Positions 7,677 through 15,947 of a stretch of 64,000 bases of DNA are shown here, piece by piece. The position numbers and the translations under genes are program-made. Source of the stretch: Halorubrum sp. 48-1-W (GTDB lineage: Archaea > Halobacteriota > Halobacteria > Halobacteriales > Haloferacaceae); the NCBI RefSeq assembly GCF_003287355.1, contig NZ_QMIM01000010.1, positions 62,001-126,000 on the forward strand. The letters are read 5' to 3'. The notes beneath the pieces were generated by a model. The model was not told the origin of the DNA, made no database searches, and saw only the letters and a list, made by a program, of their open reading frames with translations. Numbering within the stretch: position 1 is the stretch's first letter; each line of letters opens with the position of its first letter.

Positions 7677-9425
7677 TCAGGGAGCCACTAGCCCGCGGAG
7701 TAGCTCGGCGCTGTTTCGCGCGCCCCGGATCATCAGCCGTGAGACCTCCTCGACGCCGCCGATGTCGCCGAACATCGCGGGCAGGACGTAGACGGCGAAG
7801 AGGAAGCTCGCGACGATGCTACCGACGTTCGTCATCGCGACCACCACGATGAGCTTGAACAGCGGAACGTCGAGCATCGCCCTGACGAGCTCTCCGGGCG
7901 GGCGCGTCTCGTCGGCCAACAGCTCGTTGAGCGTGCCGATGTCGCCGACGTTCACCGTCAGGTGGCGCAACTCGACGTAACCGGTGAACCAGCCGGGCGC
8001 GAGCAGTGGGTTGATCGACGTCATCCACGCGACCGCGCCGCCGACGCCGGCGGAGGACCATCGCGCGCCGGCGAGCTTCGCGAACCCGAACGCGAAGGCG
8101 GCGTTGATAAGGAACCACGCGCCGAACAGCCGGAGCAAAAAGCCGTTGCGGACGCCGGCCATCGCGAGCAGGAGGAAGAAGCCGACGAACCCGACCGTGA
8201 TCGCGTAGCCGACCGCCTTCTTCCAGGGGAGCCCCCGTCCGGACTCCTCGCCGACGAGGTCCGCCATCGGCGGCAGCGTTTCGGGCGCCGCGAGGTAGCC
8301 TTCTATCCCCTCCCTGTGGCCCGCGCCGACGACGGCCACCACGTCGCGACCGGCCTCCCGGAGGGCGACGAGCCGGTGGGCGATGAAGGCGTCGCGCTCG
8401 TCGATGAGCGCCTCGGCGCCGCCCGGCGAGAACTGTCGGAACTCCTCCATCATCATCGTCACCACGTCAGTGTCCGTGAGCTCCTCGACGTCGATGTCGT
8501 CGATCCCGCCGTACTCGGCGTCGTCTCCCGTCCCTAACCGTCCGAACAGGCCGAGGAGGGTCGCGCCGAAGACGCCGACCGACAGTCCGAGCGCGAGCCC
8601 GAGCCCGAGGCTGCCGATCGCGCGGACCGTGAGCCCGCCGAGATAGGTCGTCACGAGTCCGTCGGCGACGCCCGAGACCGCCACCGCGACCCCCGCGAGC
8701 GGCCCGACCGTGATTGCGGCGTACAGCCGGGCGTCCGGCGAGAGGGCGGCCTTCCCGAGCTGGTCGACGAGGAGCGCGACCAGGACCGCCGACAGCATCC
8801 CCGCAGTCACGCCCGTCAGGACCGGCTCGGTGACGCCGAAGGATCCGCCGAAGAGGCCGATCGCGGGCCCGGCGATCACCCCGATCAGGATCCCGGCGAC
8901 GACCCCGACGACACGGGAGTCCGTGACCCCGAACGCGAGCCCGCCGACCATCCGGAGCTTCTCGACGAGGGTCATCCGCGCCCAGAACCGCTGGATCGTG
9001 GTCTGGATGTCGCGGTCGACCAGGGCGACGTCGATACCGAGGCGCTCGGCCACGTCGACGGCGGCTTTCATGTCCGCGCCCGGCTCGATGTCGAACCGCT
9101 CGCCGAGCTGTGTCTGGACGTACGAGAGCATCCAGTAGGCGAGGAACTGGAAGACCGTGTTCCCCGTAAGCAGGTCGCTCGCGTCGAGGTCGTCGGGGGT
9201 CTCCCCCTGCAGCTGTCGGTAGCGCCCCTCGTCGAGTTCGACCGCGACGACGTCGGGCCGCTCGCGTGCGATCGCCTCCTCGACCTCCTCGACGGAGCGC
9301 TCCGAGACGTGTGCGGTGCCGACGACCGTCACCGACCCGGACTCGCGGTCGCCGGGGGTACCGGTGGCGCTCTCGGAGGGGGCCGACGCGGCGTCGGCGG
9401 GTCCCTCGGGCGTCTCTGTCATCAC
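7677..9425 (-). CDS. TraB/PrgY (TIKI-like) family membrane protein
   Basis: A 582-residue protein with an N-terminal soluble TraB domain: GTAHVS (36-41) and VAVELDEGRY (60-69), plus a conserved VVGAGHREGIEGYL segment. This is followed by or interleaved with many hydrophobic helices in the second half. TraB/PrgY homologues are thought to be membrane metalloproteases or pheromone-inhibition proteins; the archaeal role is unknown. The start is MMTETPEG at 9425, with a second ATG at 9422. The first 30 residues are low-complexity. It lies immediately upstream of the site-2 protease gene on the same strand. Confidence 0.88.
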   Translation of the reverse strand: MMTETPEGPADAASAPSESATGTPGDRESGSVTVVGTAHVSERSVEEVEEAIARERPDVVAVELDEGRYRQLQGETPDDLDASDLLTGNTVFQFLAYWMLSYVQTQLGERFDIEPGADMKAAVDVAERLGIDVALVDRDIQTTIQRFWARMTLVEKLRMVGGLAFGVTDSRVVGVVAGILIGVIAGPAIGLFGGSFGVTEPVLTGVTAGMLSAVLVALLVDQLGKAALSPDARLYAAITVGPLAGVAVAVSGVADGLVTTYLGGLTVRAIGSLGLGLALGLSVGVFGATLLGLFGRLGTGDDAEYGGIDDIDVEELTDTDVVTMMMEEFRQFSPGGAEALIDERDAFIAHRLVALREAGRDVVAVVGAGHREGIEGYLAAPETLPPMADLVGEESGRGLPWKKAVGYAITVGFVGFFLLLAMAGVRNGFLLRLFGAWFLINAAFAFGFAKLAGARWSSAGVGGAVAWMTSINPLLAPGWFTGYVELRHLTVNVGDIGTLNELLADETRPPGELVRAMLDVPLFKLIVVVAMTNVGSIVASFLFAVYVLPAMFGDIGGVEEVSRLMIRGARNSAELLRGLVAP

Positions 9426-9554
9426 CCCGACGTACTGCGTCCCGGCGTTTAGGGCATGTGAGTCGGTATCGAGCGGTCACGACCCCCCTTCGACGCGTCG
9501 GATCGGCCGACCGGTCCCAACAGATTTGTATTCACACCCCGCGCATACCCGCGT

Positions 9555-10298
9555 ATGTCGCGGCTGTTGCCCTCCCTGCCGGACCCAGTGCCCGACGACC
9601 GGGAACCGCGCGTCGTCGGCGTCGACGACGAGGAAGCCGACGAGCTACTCTCGGCGCTCGGCTCCGAGACCGCCCGAAACGTCCTCTCGGAGCTTCACGA
9701 GAGGCCGGCGACGACCTCCGAACTCGCCGACGAACTCGACACGTCCCTCCAGAACGTCCAGTACCACCTCTCGAACCTCTCCGACGCGGACGTCGTCGAC
9801 GTCATCGACACGACCTACTCGGAGAAGGGTCGCGAGATGAACGTGTACGCGCCCGCCGACGAGCCGCTCGTGTTGTTCGCGGGCGACGAGGAACAGTCGT
9901 CAGGGATCAAATCGGCCCTGACGCGGCTGCTCGGCGGCTACGCGCTCCTCGCGGTCGCCGCGGTCGCCGTCCACCGCCTCGCAGCGACGGCGACTCCGAA
10001 CGCCACTGCGACCGGTGGAGCCGCGGGCGGCGACGACGCCGGGAGCAACGGTGGCGGCGGTGACGGCAGCGACGTCGGCATCGCCACCGAGGACCAGGAC
10101 GAGTCCACGACGGAACCGGAGGTGGACGCGGAGGCGGACGAAGGGTTCGTCGACGCGGTGGAGGCCGTCGGCGAGGAGCTCCTCGCCGACCTCGCGGCGG
10201 CGCTCTCTGAGCCCGGCGTCGTCTTCTTCCTCGGCGCCGCGCTCGTGTTCTCGATCGGCTGGCTCTACTGGTACCGGCGGAGCGGATACGCTGCCTGA
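9555..10298 (+). CDS. Membrane-anchored ArsR-like winged-helix protein
   Basis: A 247-residue protein. Residues about 25-100 form an ArsR-type winged helix (TTSELADELDTSLQNVQYHL). Two hydrophobic helices follow: LLGGYALLAVAAVAVHRLAA near 119-138, and a second near 218-240 that ends in WYRR. A long acidic, Gly-rich linker lies between them. The layout suggests a one-component regulator tethered to the membrane, with the linker possibly outside the cell. A TATA-like ATTTGTATTC lies about 25 bp upstream of the ATG. The ligand and the target genes are unknown. Confidence 0.85.
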   Translation: MSRLLPSLPDPVPDDREPRVVGVDDEEADELLSALGSETARNVLSELHERPATTSELADELDTSLQNVQYHLSNLSDADVVDVIDTTYSEKGREMNVYAPADEPLVLFAGDEEQSSGIKSALTRLLGGYALLAVAAVAVHRLAATATPNATATGGAAGGDDAGSNGGGGDGSDVGIATEDQDESTTEPEVDAEADEGFVDAVEAVGEELLADLAAALSEPGVVFFLGAALVFSIGWLYWYRRSGYAA

Positions 10299-10349
10299 GA
10301 ACTGCCGGCTCGGGGACAGCTATTCATGCGGGTACGTCCATCTATCGGT

Positions 10350-10802
10350 ATGGAACACGAAGCCGAGGTGGTCGGAGTCGGAGCCGGCTCGGCACCCGGC
10401 GGCGACGTCCCGGCGGTGATACTGAGCGTCCGCGAGGAGTACGTCCCCATCTTCGTCAGCGGCGACCAGGCGCGGTCTATCGGGACCGTCCTCGAGGGGG
10501 AGCCCTTCGACCGGCCGCTGACCCACGACCTCCTCGTCGAGATCCTCACCGAGTTCGGCGGCGCGATAGACCGGGTACGCATCGACGACCTCACCGACGG
10601 GACGTTCTACGCGAAGGTGGACGCCGAGCGGTACGAGTCCGGCGAGCCGGAGCGGTTCGTCTTCGACGCTCGGCCCTCGGACGCGCTGGCGCTCGCCGTC
10701 CGCGTGGAGTGTCCGATCGTCGTCTCCGGCGAGGTCATAGACGAGGCGGGACGGCCCCCGGACTCGATCCGGTTCGGCGACGGGGAGCGCGAGGGTCCGT
10801 GA
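10350..10802 (+). CDS. Bifunctional nuclease (BFN/DUF151) family protein
   Basis: A 150-residue protein matching the BFN (DUF151) fold. Family hallmarks visible are a beta-rich core, LPI/VFVS-type strands (EYVPIFVSGDQARSI), the helix LTHDLLVEILTEFGG and the sequence RPSDALALAVRVECPI. Plant and Thermotoga members have DNase/RNase activity or bind nucleic acid; the archaeal role is not established. The start at 10350 (MEHEAEVVGVG) is chosen over an ATG eight codons upstream because family members begin close to this beta strand. Confidence 0.88.
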   Translation: MEHEAEVVGVGAGSAPGGDVPAVILSVREEYVPIFVSGDQARSIGTVLEGEPFDRPLTHDLLVEILTEFGGAIDRVRIDDLTDGTFYAKVDAERYESGEPERFVFDARPSDALALAVRVECPIVVSGEVIDEAGRPPDSIRFGDGEREGP

Positions 10803-10904
10803 TCGCGAGTCGGGTACACCGATCCGCGTGACCCCGCGCGGACCCTCGACTGTGTCGACGGGCCGACCGCCGGACGTTTCACACAGCACCGCGATGGCGA
10901 GTAC

Positions 10905-11345
10905 ATGCCCGACCTGATGGACACGTACCTCGAGAACCGCTGGATGGTCCAGCCCAACCACGCGAACAACCTCGAAACGGCCCACGGCGGGAACGTCCTC
11001 AAGTGGATGGACGAAGTCGGCGCGATGTGCGCGATGCGGTTCTCCGGCGAGACCGCCGTCACCGCCCACATGGACGAGGTGAACTTCCGTCGCCCGATCC
11101 CGGTCGGCGACACCGCACTCGTCAAAGGCTACGTGTACGGTGCCGGCCGAACGAGCATCGACGTCCGGACGCGCGTGTTCCGTGAGGACCCCCGTCGGGG
11201 TACGCAAGAGCTCACGACGGAGTCGTACATGGTCTTCGTCGCGATCGACGACGACCGCGAGCCCACCCACGTCCCCGACCTCACCGTCTCCTCCGAGCGC
11301 GGGGCGGAACTCCGCGAGGAGGCGCTCACCGACGGCCCAAGCTAG
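10905..11345 (+). CDS. Acyl-CoA thioesterase, hotdog fold
   Basis: A 146-residue single-hotdog protein of the YciA/BACH type that hydrolyses acyl-CoA thioesters. The active-site region reads NHANNLETAHGGNVLKWMDE (residues 18-37), with the family Asn and Asp positions and the HGG turn present. The segment TAHMDEVNFRRPIPVGD is the usual second conserved block. It is transcribed alone, about 100 bp after the BFN gene. The preferred acyl chain cannot be told from sequence. Confidence 0.9.
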   Translation: MPDLMDTYLENRWMVQPNHANNLETAHGGNVLKWMDEVGAMCAMRFSGETAVTAHMDEVNFRRPIPVGDTALVKGYVYGAGRTSIDVRTRVFREDPRRGTQELTTESYMVFVAIDDDREPTHVPDLTVSSERGAELREEALTDGPS

Positions 11346-11390
11346 GGGAGGGGACTGGACCGTCCCGACGGCGACCGACTTACGGAGAAT

Positions 11391-11432
<42 letters not shown>

Positions 11433-11439
11433 CGGTGTC

Positions 11440-11922
11440 TCAGCCCTCGGGATCGACGGTAACGGCCGTCGCCTCGGCGTCGTACGCGCGGACCACGCGT
11501 TCGATCAACCCGTCGAGAGTTCCGGCCGTCGAGAGGTGGCTCGAACAGCCGCAGTCTGACGCGCCGAACCCGTCGACCGGTCCCGCCGGGAGCCGCCGGG
11601 CCACTGCACACTCCGCGTCGACGCCGGGCGCGTGGACGACGCGGTCGATCCGGGCAGTCGTCTCGCCGAGCAGGTAGTCGACGTGCCAGTGGCGCACGTC
11701 GTGGTCGCTGTGCGCAGTCCGCCGGTGACGACGGACCCGCGAGAACCCGCCGGGACCGAGTGCGCTCCCCGTGTAGGCGTACGCGCCGGCGGGGAACAGA
11801 TGCTCTCCGAGCGCGCCGACGGACAGCGTGGTCGCCGTCGGGAGTTCGACGAGGAGCGTGTAGGTGCCACCCCCCACGCCAGCCCCCGGATCACCTGCCG
11901 TCGACCCGTCGGTCCCCGACAC
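11440..11922 (-). CDS. DUF123 (GIY-YIG-like) protein
   Basis: A 160-residue protein of the DUF123 group, related to GIY-YIG nucleases. It has the opening TYTLLVELP followed by a GAYAYTGSALGPGG segment, the histidine-rich VRRHRRTAHSDHDVRHWHVDYLL, and a C-terminal CGCSSHL cysteine/histidine motif. In DUF123 the canonical GIY-YIG is degenerate (GAYAYTGS). Archaeal members may be structure-specific or uracil/deaminated-base endonucleases, but this is not shown by the sequence. It ends close to the hairpin relic. Confidence 0.87.
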   Translation of the reverse strand: MSGTDGSTAGDPGAGVGGGTYTLLVELPTATTLSVGALGEHLFPAGAYAYTGSALGPGGFSRVRRHRRTAHSDHDVRHWHVDYLLGETTARIDRVVHAPGVDAECAVARRLPAGPVDGFGASDCGCSSHLSTAGTLDGLIERVVRAYDAEATAVTVDPEG

Positions 11923-11925
11923 GGC

Positions 11926-12360
11926 TCACGCCGTCGGCTCCGGCGGTTCGCTCGCCGCCGGTCGTAACGTCCCGACCAGTTCGACAGCCTCCTCGGTGAG
12001 GTCGTAGGCGTCGTGGAAGTCGGCGGGGTCGCGGTCGCGGCCGGACAGGACACCGACGGCGCCGGCGATCCGGTCGTAGTTGTCGCGGACGAGCCCCCCG
12101 ACGATCCCGGGCGTTCCAGCTCGCTCGGCGAGCTCCTCGGCATCGGACCGTCCCGCGTACACGCGCCGTTCGCCGGGGTCGACGAGCACCATCGCGAACG
12201 GCCGTGCGCCGAACTGCGCGTCGAGGAACGGACCGACGGGGTCCGCCTCCCACGGCACCGCCTCGACGTCGTCGAGTCGACGGAGCGCGACCGCCGCGAT
12301 CGAGCAGTACGGGCAGTCACCGTCGAAGATCAACACCGGTGAACCCGTCGTGTCACTCAT
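11926..12360 (-). CDS. DCC-family thiol-disulfide oxidoreductase (DUF393)
   Basis: A 144-residue thioredoxin-like protein. The family motif DGDCPYC (13-19) lies right after the first beta strand, giving a CxxC redox pair at Cys16 and Cys19. Predicted function is cytosolic thiol-disulfide exchange with an unknown partner. It is 3 bp upstream of the DUF123 gene and shares its strand, so the two are likely one transcript. A TATA-like CTTAAACC lies about 25 bp before its ATG. Confidence 0.88.
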   Translation of the reverse strand: MSDTTGSPVLIFDGDCPYCSIAAVALRRLDDVEAVPWEADPVGPFLDAQFGARPFAMVLVDPGERRVYAGRSDAEELAERAGTPGIVGGLVRDNYDRIAGAVGVLSGRDRDPADFHDAYDLTEEAVELVGTLRPAASEPPEPTA

Positions 12361-12457
12361 GGTCGATACTACGTCTCGAGTCGGTTTAAGCGGTTTGCCC
12401 CGGCGTCGAACGACCGTGTCTCGCGTCCGAACGGCTCCGCGCGAGCGCCCGAGCCGA

Positions 12458-12742
12458 CTAGTGCGAGTGCCCGAGCGCGTCCTGGAGCGACTGGCCGAAC
12501 CGCTCCTCGAAGAGCTCCTCCGCGGTCTCGTTCATCTCGGCGATGTCGTCGGGGACGCCGCCCTCGCTGTGGTGGGCGATGACGTGTGCCTGCTGGGCCA
12601 TCGCCTGAACGATCACGTCCGTGACGACCCGCGTCGACGGCTCGCCCTGTTCGCTCAGCACGTCGACGAGGCCGGCGGGCAGTTCGAACGACTCCTCCTC
12701 GCCGTCGGGGCCGGTGACGGTGTAGGTTTCGGTGTCTCCCAT
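12458..12742 (-). CDS. Conserved haloarchaeal small protein
   Basis: A 94-residue acidic protein. It opens with a beta strand (MGDTETYTVTGPDG) and continues as helices containing AQQAHVIAHHSEGG and a His-ending C-terminus (GHSH). No family function is known to me. The start at 12742 is preferred to one eight codons upstream because a CCTTATG TATA-like element lies about 25 bp before it. It lies downstream of znuB on the same strand, separated by 156 bp, and its several His residues invite but do not prove a metal link. Confidence 0.65.
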   Translation of the reverse strand: MGDTETYTVTGPDGEEESFELPAGLVDVLSEQGEPSTRVVTDVIVQAMAQQAHVIAHHSEGGVPDDIAEMNETAEELFEERFGQSLQDALGHSH

Positions 12743-12898
12743 ACCGACCACTCGCGGTCGGGACATAAGGGTCTGTGGAAACCGTGCTCGTCGCGCGCAC
12801 GAACGAGGAGAGAATCGCCCTTCGTCCGTGGACGTCGTTCCCTCGGGCGTCGAGCCCTCGAACGTCGTTTCCGCGAGGGTCGCGCCCGCGGGCGTCGT

Positions 12899-13960
12899 TC
12901 ACCCGTGAGTGGTGATCGCCCGAACGGAGAAGCCGGAGACGGCGACAGCGAGGAGGTAGATCGCGATCGCGACGACCACGATCGACCCGCCGGAGGGCAG
13001 TTCCCCGCCGATCGCGACCGCGAACCCGCCGATCACCGACAGCTGGCCGAATATCACCGACAGGTACGTCGTCTCCCGGAAGCTCCGGGCGACCTGCGAG
13101 GCTGCGGCGACGGGAACGACGAGCATCGCCGCCACGAGGATGACGCCGAGCACCTGCATCGCGCCGACGACGACCACGGCGGTCAACACCACGAGCAGCG
13201 TGTTGTATCCCGTCACGTTCAACCGGGCGACCCGCGCGGCCTGCTCGTCGAAGGTGATGAAGAGGAGCTGTTTGTACGTGACCGCGACCGCAGAGACGAC
13301 GACGACGGAGAGCCCGGCCATCAGCCGCGCGCCCTCGACGGTCACCACGCCGAGGCTACCGAAGAGGTAGCCTTCGATGGCGATTCCGGTGAGCCCGCGT
13401 CCGTAACTGACGATCAGCGTCCCGATCGCGAAACTCCCGGAGAGCATGATCGCGATGGGTACGTCGCCGTAGGCGTCGGTCCGCTCCGTGAGCCACTGGA
13501 CGCCGAGCGCGCCGACGATCCCGACGACCAACGCGACGAGGAGCAGCGGGCCGTCCCACCCGGTGACCGCGTTCACGAGGAAGCCGAGCGCGACCCCCGC
13601 GAACGCCGTGTGTGCGAGCGTCTCGCCGATCAGCGCCATCTCGCGGTGGACTAAGAAGGTCCCGACGAGCGGGGCGACGACGCCGATCAGCACGCCGGTC
13701 GCCATCGACTGCCACATGAACGGGTGTCTGAACACGTTGGTCCCGAACGCGGCGTCCATCCCGCGCCCGACCGAACGGAACCCGGCGTAGAGGTCGCTCG
13801 CGACCGGCAGGTCCTGTGCCCAGTAGACGACCACGAACCCGATCATCACGGCGGCGAGGAGGGCCGTGACGGCCACACCCGCGAGCTCGACGGTCCGACG
13901 GCGGCCGCCCGTCGTCCCCGTCGCGTCCCCGGTCGCCGTGGTCGGTTCCTCCCCGCTCAT
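12899..13960 (-). CDS. znuB: Zinc ABC transporter permease
   Basis: A 353-residue membrane subunit of an ABC-3 family metal importer. After a 30-residue polar leader there are about eight hydrophobic helices. Typical family segments include EMALIGETLAHTAFAGVALGF and GVILVAAMLVVPVAAA. The ATG overlaps the end of the ATP-binding subunit gene by 4 bp. Zinc is preferred over manganese because of the His-rich loop in the binding protein of the same operon. Confidence 0.9.
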   Translation of the reverse strand: MSGEEPTTATGDATGTTGGRRRTVELAGVAVTALLAAVMIGFVVVYWAQDLPVASDLYAGFRSVGRGMDAAFGTNVFRHPFMWQSMATGVLIGVVAPLVGTFLVHREMALIGETLAHTAFAGVALGFLVNAVTGWDGPLLLVALVVGIVGALGVQWLTERTDAYGDVPIAIMLSGSFAIGTLIVSYGRGLTGIAIEGYLFGSLGVVTVEGARLMAGLSVVVVSAVAVTYKQLLFITFDEQAARVARLNVTGYNTLLVVLTAVVVVGAMQVLGVILVAAMLVVPVAAASQVARSFRETTYLSVIFGQLSVIGGFAVAIGGELPSGGSIVVVAIAIYLLAVAVSGFSVRAITTHG

Positions 13961-14775
13961 GGGTGGTGGTGGTGGACGACCTGTCCGGTCGCGCCGTAGG
14001 CGTCCGCCAGGGCGTCGCTCTCGACGAACGACTCGGTGTCCCCGTGGTGGTACAGCTCGGTGTTGATACACGCGACGTGGTCGGCGCGGTCGGTGACGAC
14101 GCCGATGTCGTGTTCGATCAACACGATCGTGATCCCGTCGTCGTTGAGCCGGTCCAAGAGCGCGTAGAAGGCGTCCCGGGACTCGGCGTCGACGCCGACG
14201 GTCGGCTCGTCGAGCGCGAGCAGGTCCGCCTCGCTCGCGAGCGCCCGGGCGATGTACGCGCGCTGGCGCTGGCCGCCCGAGAGCTCGTTCATCAGCCGGT
14301 CCGCGAGGTCCACGATGCCGACCGTCTCCATCGCGTTCTCGACCGCCGTCCGGTCGGCCTCCCCGAGCCGGCCGTGTCCGACGTGGGCGAACCGCCCCAT
14401 CGTGACGCACTCGCGGACGGTGACCGGCATCGCCCCGCCGCGGTTCGTCGCCTGCTGGGAGACGTATCCGATCCGGCTCCCGTCGTCGACCGCCGCTATC
14501 GGCCGGTCGAACAGCCTCACGGTCCCCTCGTCGGGGGTGTGAAGCCCCAACATGAGGTGGAGGAGGGTGGTCTTCCCGGAGCCGTTCGGGCCGACGAGTC
14601 CGAGGAAGTCGCCCGCCTCGACGGTGATCGAGACGTCTCTCACGGCGACGGTGTCACCGTACGCGAACGTCACGTCCTCGAGTTCGATGACTGGATCCAC
14701 GTCCTGTGGCGACGATCGGTCCCCCGAAGGTTTAGCTCTTCCATTCGCTCCGGCGAACTGCTCGATGGACGTCAC
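13957..14775 (-). CDS. znuC: Zinc ABC transporter ATP-binding protein
   Basis: A 272-residue ATPase on the cytosolic face of the importer. The motifs are complete: Walker A GPNGSGKTT (62-70), a Q-loop near YVSQQ (104-108), signature LSGGQ (165-169), Walker B LLALDE (185-190) and the switch His in VLIEHD. The C-terminus ends with a VVHHHHP tail that could bind zinc and sense its level. The gene overlaps znuA at its start and znuB at its end by 4 bp each, which implies translational coupling of all three. Confidence 0.93.
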   Translation of the reverse strand: MTSIEQFAGANGRAKPSGDRSSPQDVDPVIELEDVTFAYGDTVAVRDVSITVEAGDFLGLVGPNGSGKTTLLHLMLGLHTPDEGTVRLFDRPIAAVDDGSRIGYVSQQATNRGGAMPVTVRECVTMGRFAHVGHGRLGEADRTAVENAMETVGIVDLADRLMNELSGGQRQRAYIARALASEADLLALDEPTVGVDAESRDAFYALLDRLNDDGITIVLIEHDIGVVTDRADHVACINTELYHHGDTESFVESDALADAYGATGQVVHHHHP

Positions 14776-15836
14776 TCGACGCCGAGCGCGCGTCCGAAGG
14801 CGGGGACGTTGACCTCGAGCATCTGTTCACGGTAGCCGTAGCCCGCCTCGTTCCACTCCCGGGTCGACCCCCCGACGGGCGTCACCGCCATCGTCTCGCT
14901 CGCGTCGCTGTTCTCGACGATCGTCTCCGCGAGGTTCGACGACTCGAAGCGGTCGTACAACACCACGTCGATCCCGTTCCCGTCGACGACCTCGATCGTG
15001 TCGGAGATGTCGCTCCCGCTCGGCTCGTTCTGCGGCGATACGCCGACGGGCGAGTGGATCTCGATGCCGTAGCGCTCCGAGAGGTACTGGAAGGAGTCGT
15101 GACCGGCGAGCACGACGACGTCCCGATCGGCGTCGTCGACCAGCGTGGAGAACGCCTCGTCGACCTCGTCGAGCTCCGACTTGTACGCCTCGGCGTTTTC
15201 CGCGTAGTCGTCGGCGTTGTCCGGGTCGACGTCGCCTAGCCCGCTCGCGATCGTGTCGACTACCTCCCTCGCGAGGACCGGATCGAGCCAGACGTGCGGG
15301 TCGATCTCGTCCCCGTGGTCGTGTTCTTCCTCGTCGTCGTGTTCTTCCTCGTCGTGGTCGTCTCCGTCGTCGTGTCCTTCCTCCTCGTGCGACTCCTGGC
15401 CGTGGTCCCACGCGAGCAACGCCTCGTCGAGCCCGCCCAGTCCGTCGATGACGGCCACGTCATCGTAGTCCGACTCCAGCGTCGACGCGAGGTCCTGCGC
15501 CCAGGTGAACTCCGGGCTGTCGAAGTACACGAACGCGTCGCTGGAGGCGACCTCCGCAGTGAGGTTCCCGCTCGGCTCCCACCCGTGTCCCAGTTGTCCC
15601 ACGTCCACCGGGTTCGTGAACGTCGCGTGGTCGCCGGCGATCCGGCTCGCCCAGTCGTAGAGGGGGAAGAACATCGCGTAGCCGGAGTCGAGCCCCTCGG
15701 CCCCTCCACTCCCACCCGCTCCGTCGTCGGTGCCCGCTCCGCCGTCCACACCGGCACAGCCGGCGAGGGATCCGACGGTGCCGACGCCGAGGAGGCCGGC
15801 GCTTCGCCGTAACACGGACCTGCGTGTGTCGTCCAT
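14772..15836 (-). CDS. znuA: Zinc ABC transporter substrate-binding lipoprotein
   Basis: The extracellular metal-binding subunit (354 residues from the ATG at 15836; a GTG two codons earlier, at 15842, is possible). The N-terminus has a twin-arginine stretch (DDTRRSVLRRSAG) and a lipobox ending LAGC, so it is probably Tat-exported and lipid-anchored. A long loop encoded near 15300-15420 is made of His, Asp and Glu repeats, typical of zinc-specific ZnuA. Conserved His sites for metal appear in DPHVWLDP and VVLAGHDSFQYL. It is the first gene of the operon and follows an AT-rich promoter. Confidence 0.92.
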   Translation of the reverse strand: MDDTRRSVLRRSAGLLGVGTVGSLAGCAGVDGGAGTDDGAGGSGGAEGLDSGYAMFFPLYDWASRIAGDHATFTNPVDVGQLGHGWEPSGNLTAEVASSDAFVYFDSPEFTWAQDLASTLESDYDDVAVIDGLGGLDEALLAWDHGQESHEEEGHDDGDDHDEEEHDDEEEHDHGDEIDPHVWLDPVLAREVVDTIASGLGDVDPDNADDYAENAEAYKSELDEVDEAFSTLVDDADRDVVVLAGHDSFQYLSERYGIEIHSPVGVSPQNEPSGSDISDTIEVVDGNGIDVVLYDRFESSNLAETIVENSDASETMAVTPVGGSTREWNEAGYGYREQMLEVNVPAFGRALGVE

Positions 15837-15852
15837 ACTCACCGATCGGAGC

Positions 15853-15900
15853 GGTTAATACAAATATCTTATTATTTCACAAGCCGTGTTTAATAATTTG
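15853..15900 (-). promoter_or_regulatory. AT-rich promoter/operator of the zinc operon
   Basis: On the complement this stretch contains a TATA-like TTTGTATTAA about 20-30 bp upstream of the znuA ATG. It also has an imperfect inverted repeat whose outer arms are CAAAT (15896-15900) and ATTTG (15861-15865), with AT-rich inner halves. Such symmetry fits a metal-responsive repressor site, but no regulator gene is adjacent. Assigned from sequence only. Confidence 0.5.
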
Positions 15901-15947
15901 GTTCGGATACGGGCCGTCGAGTTAACAACGGCCGACGGGAACGCTCG

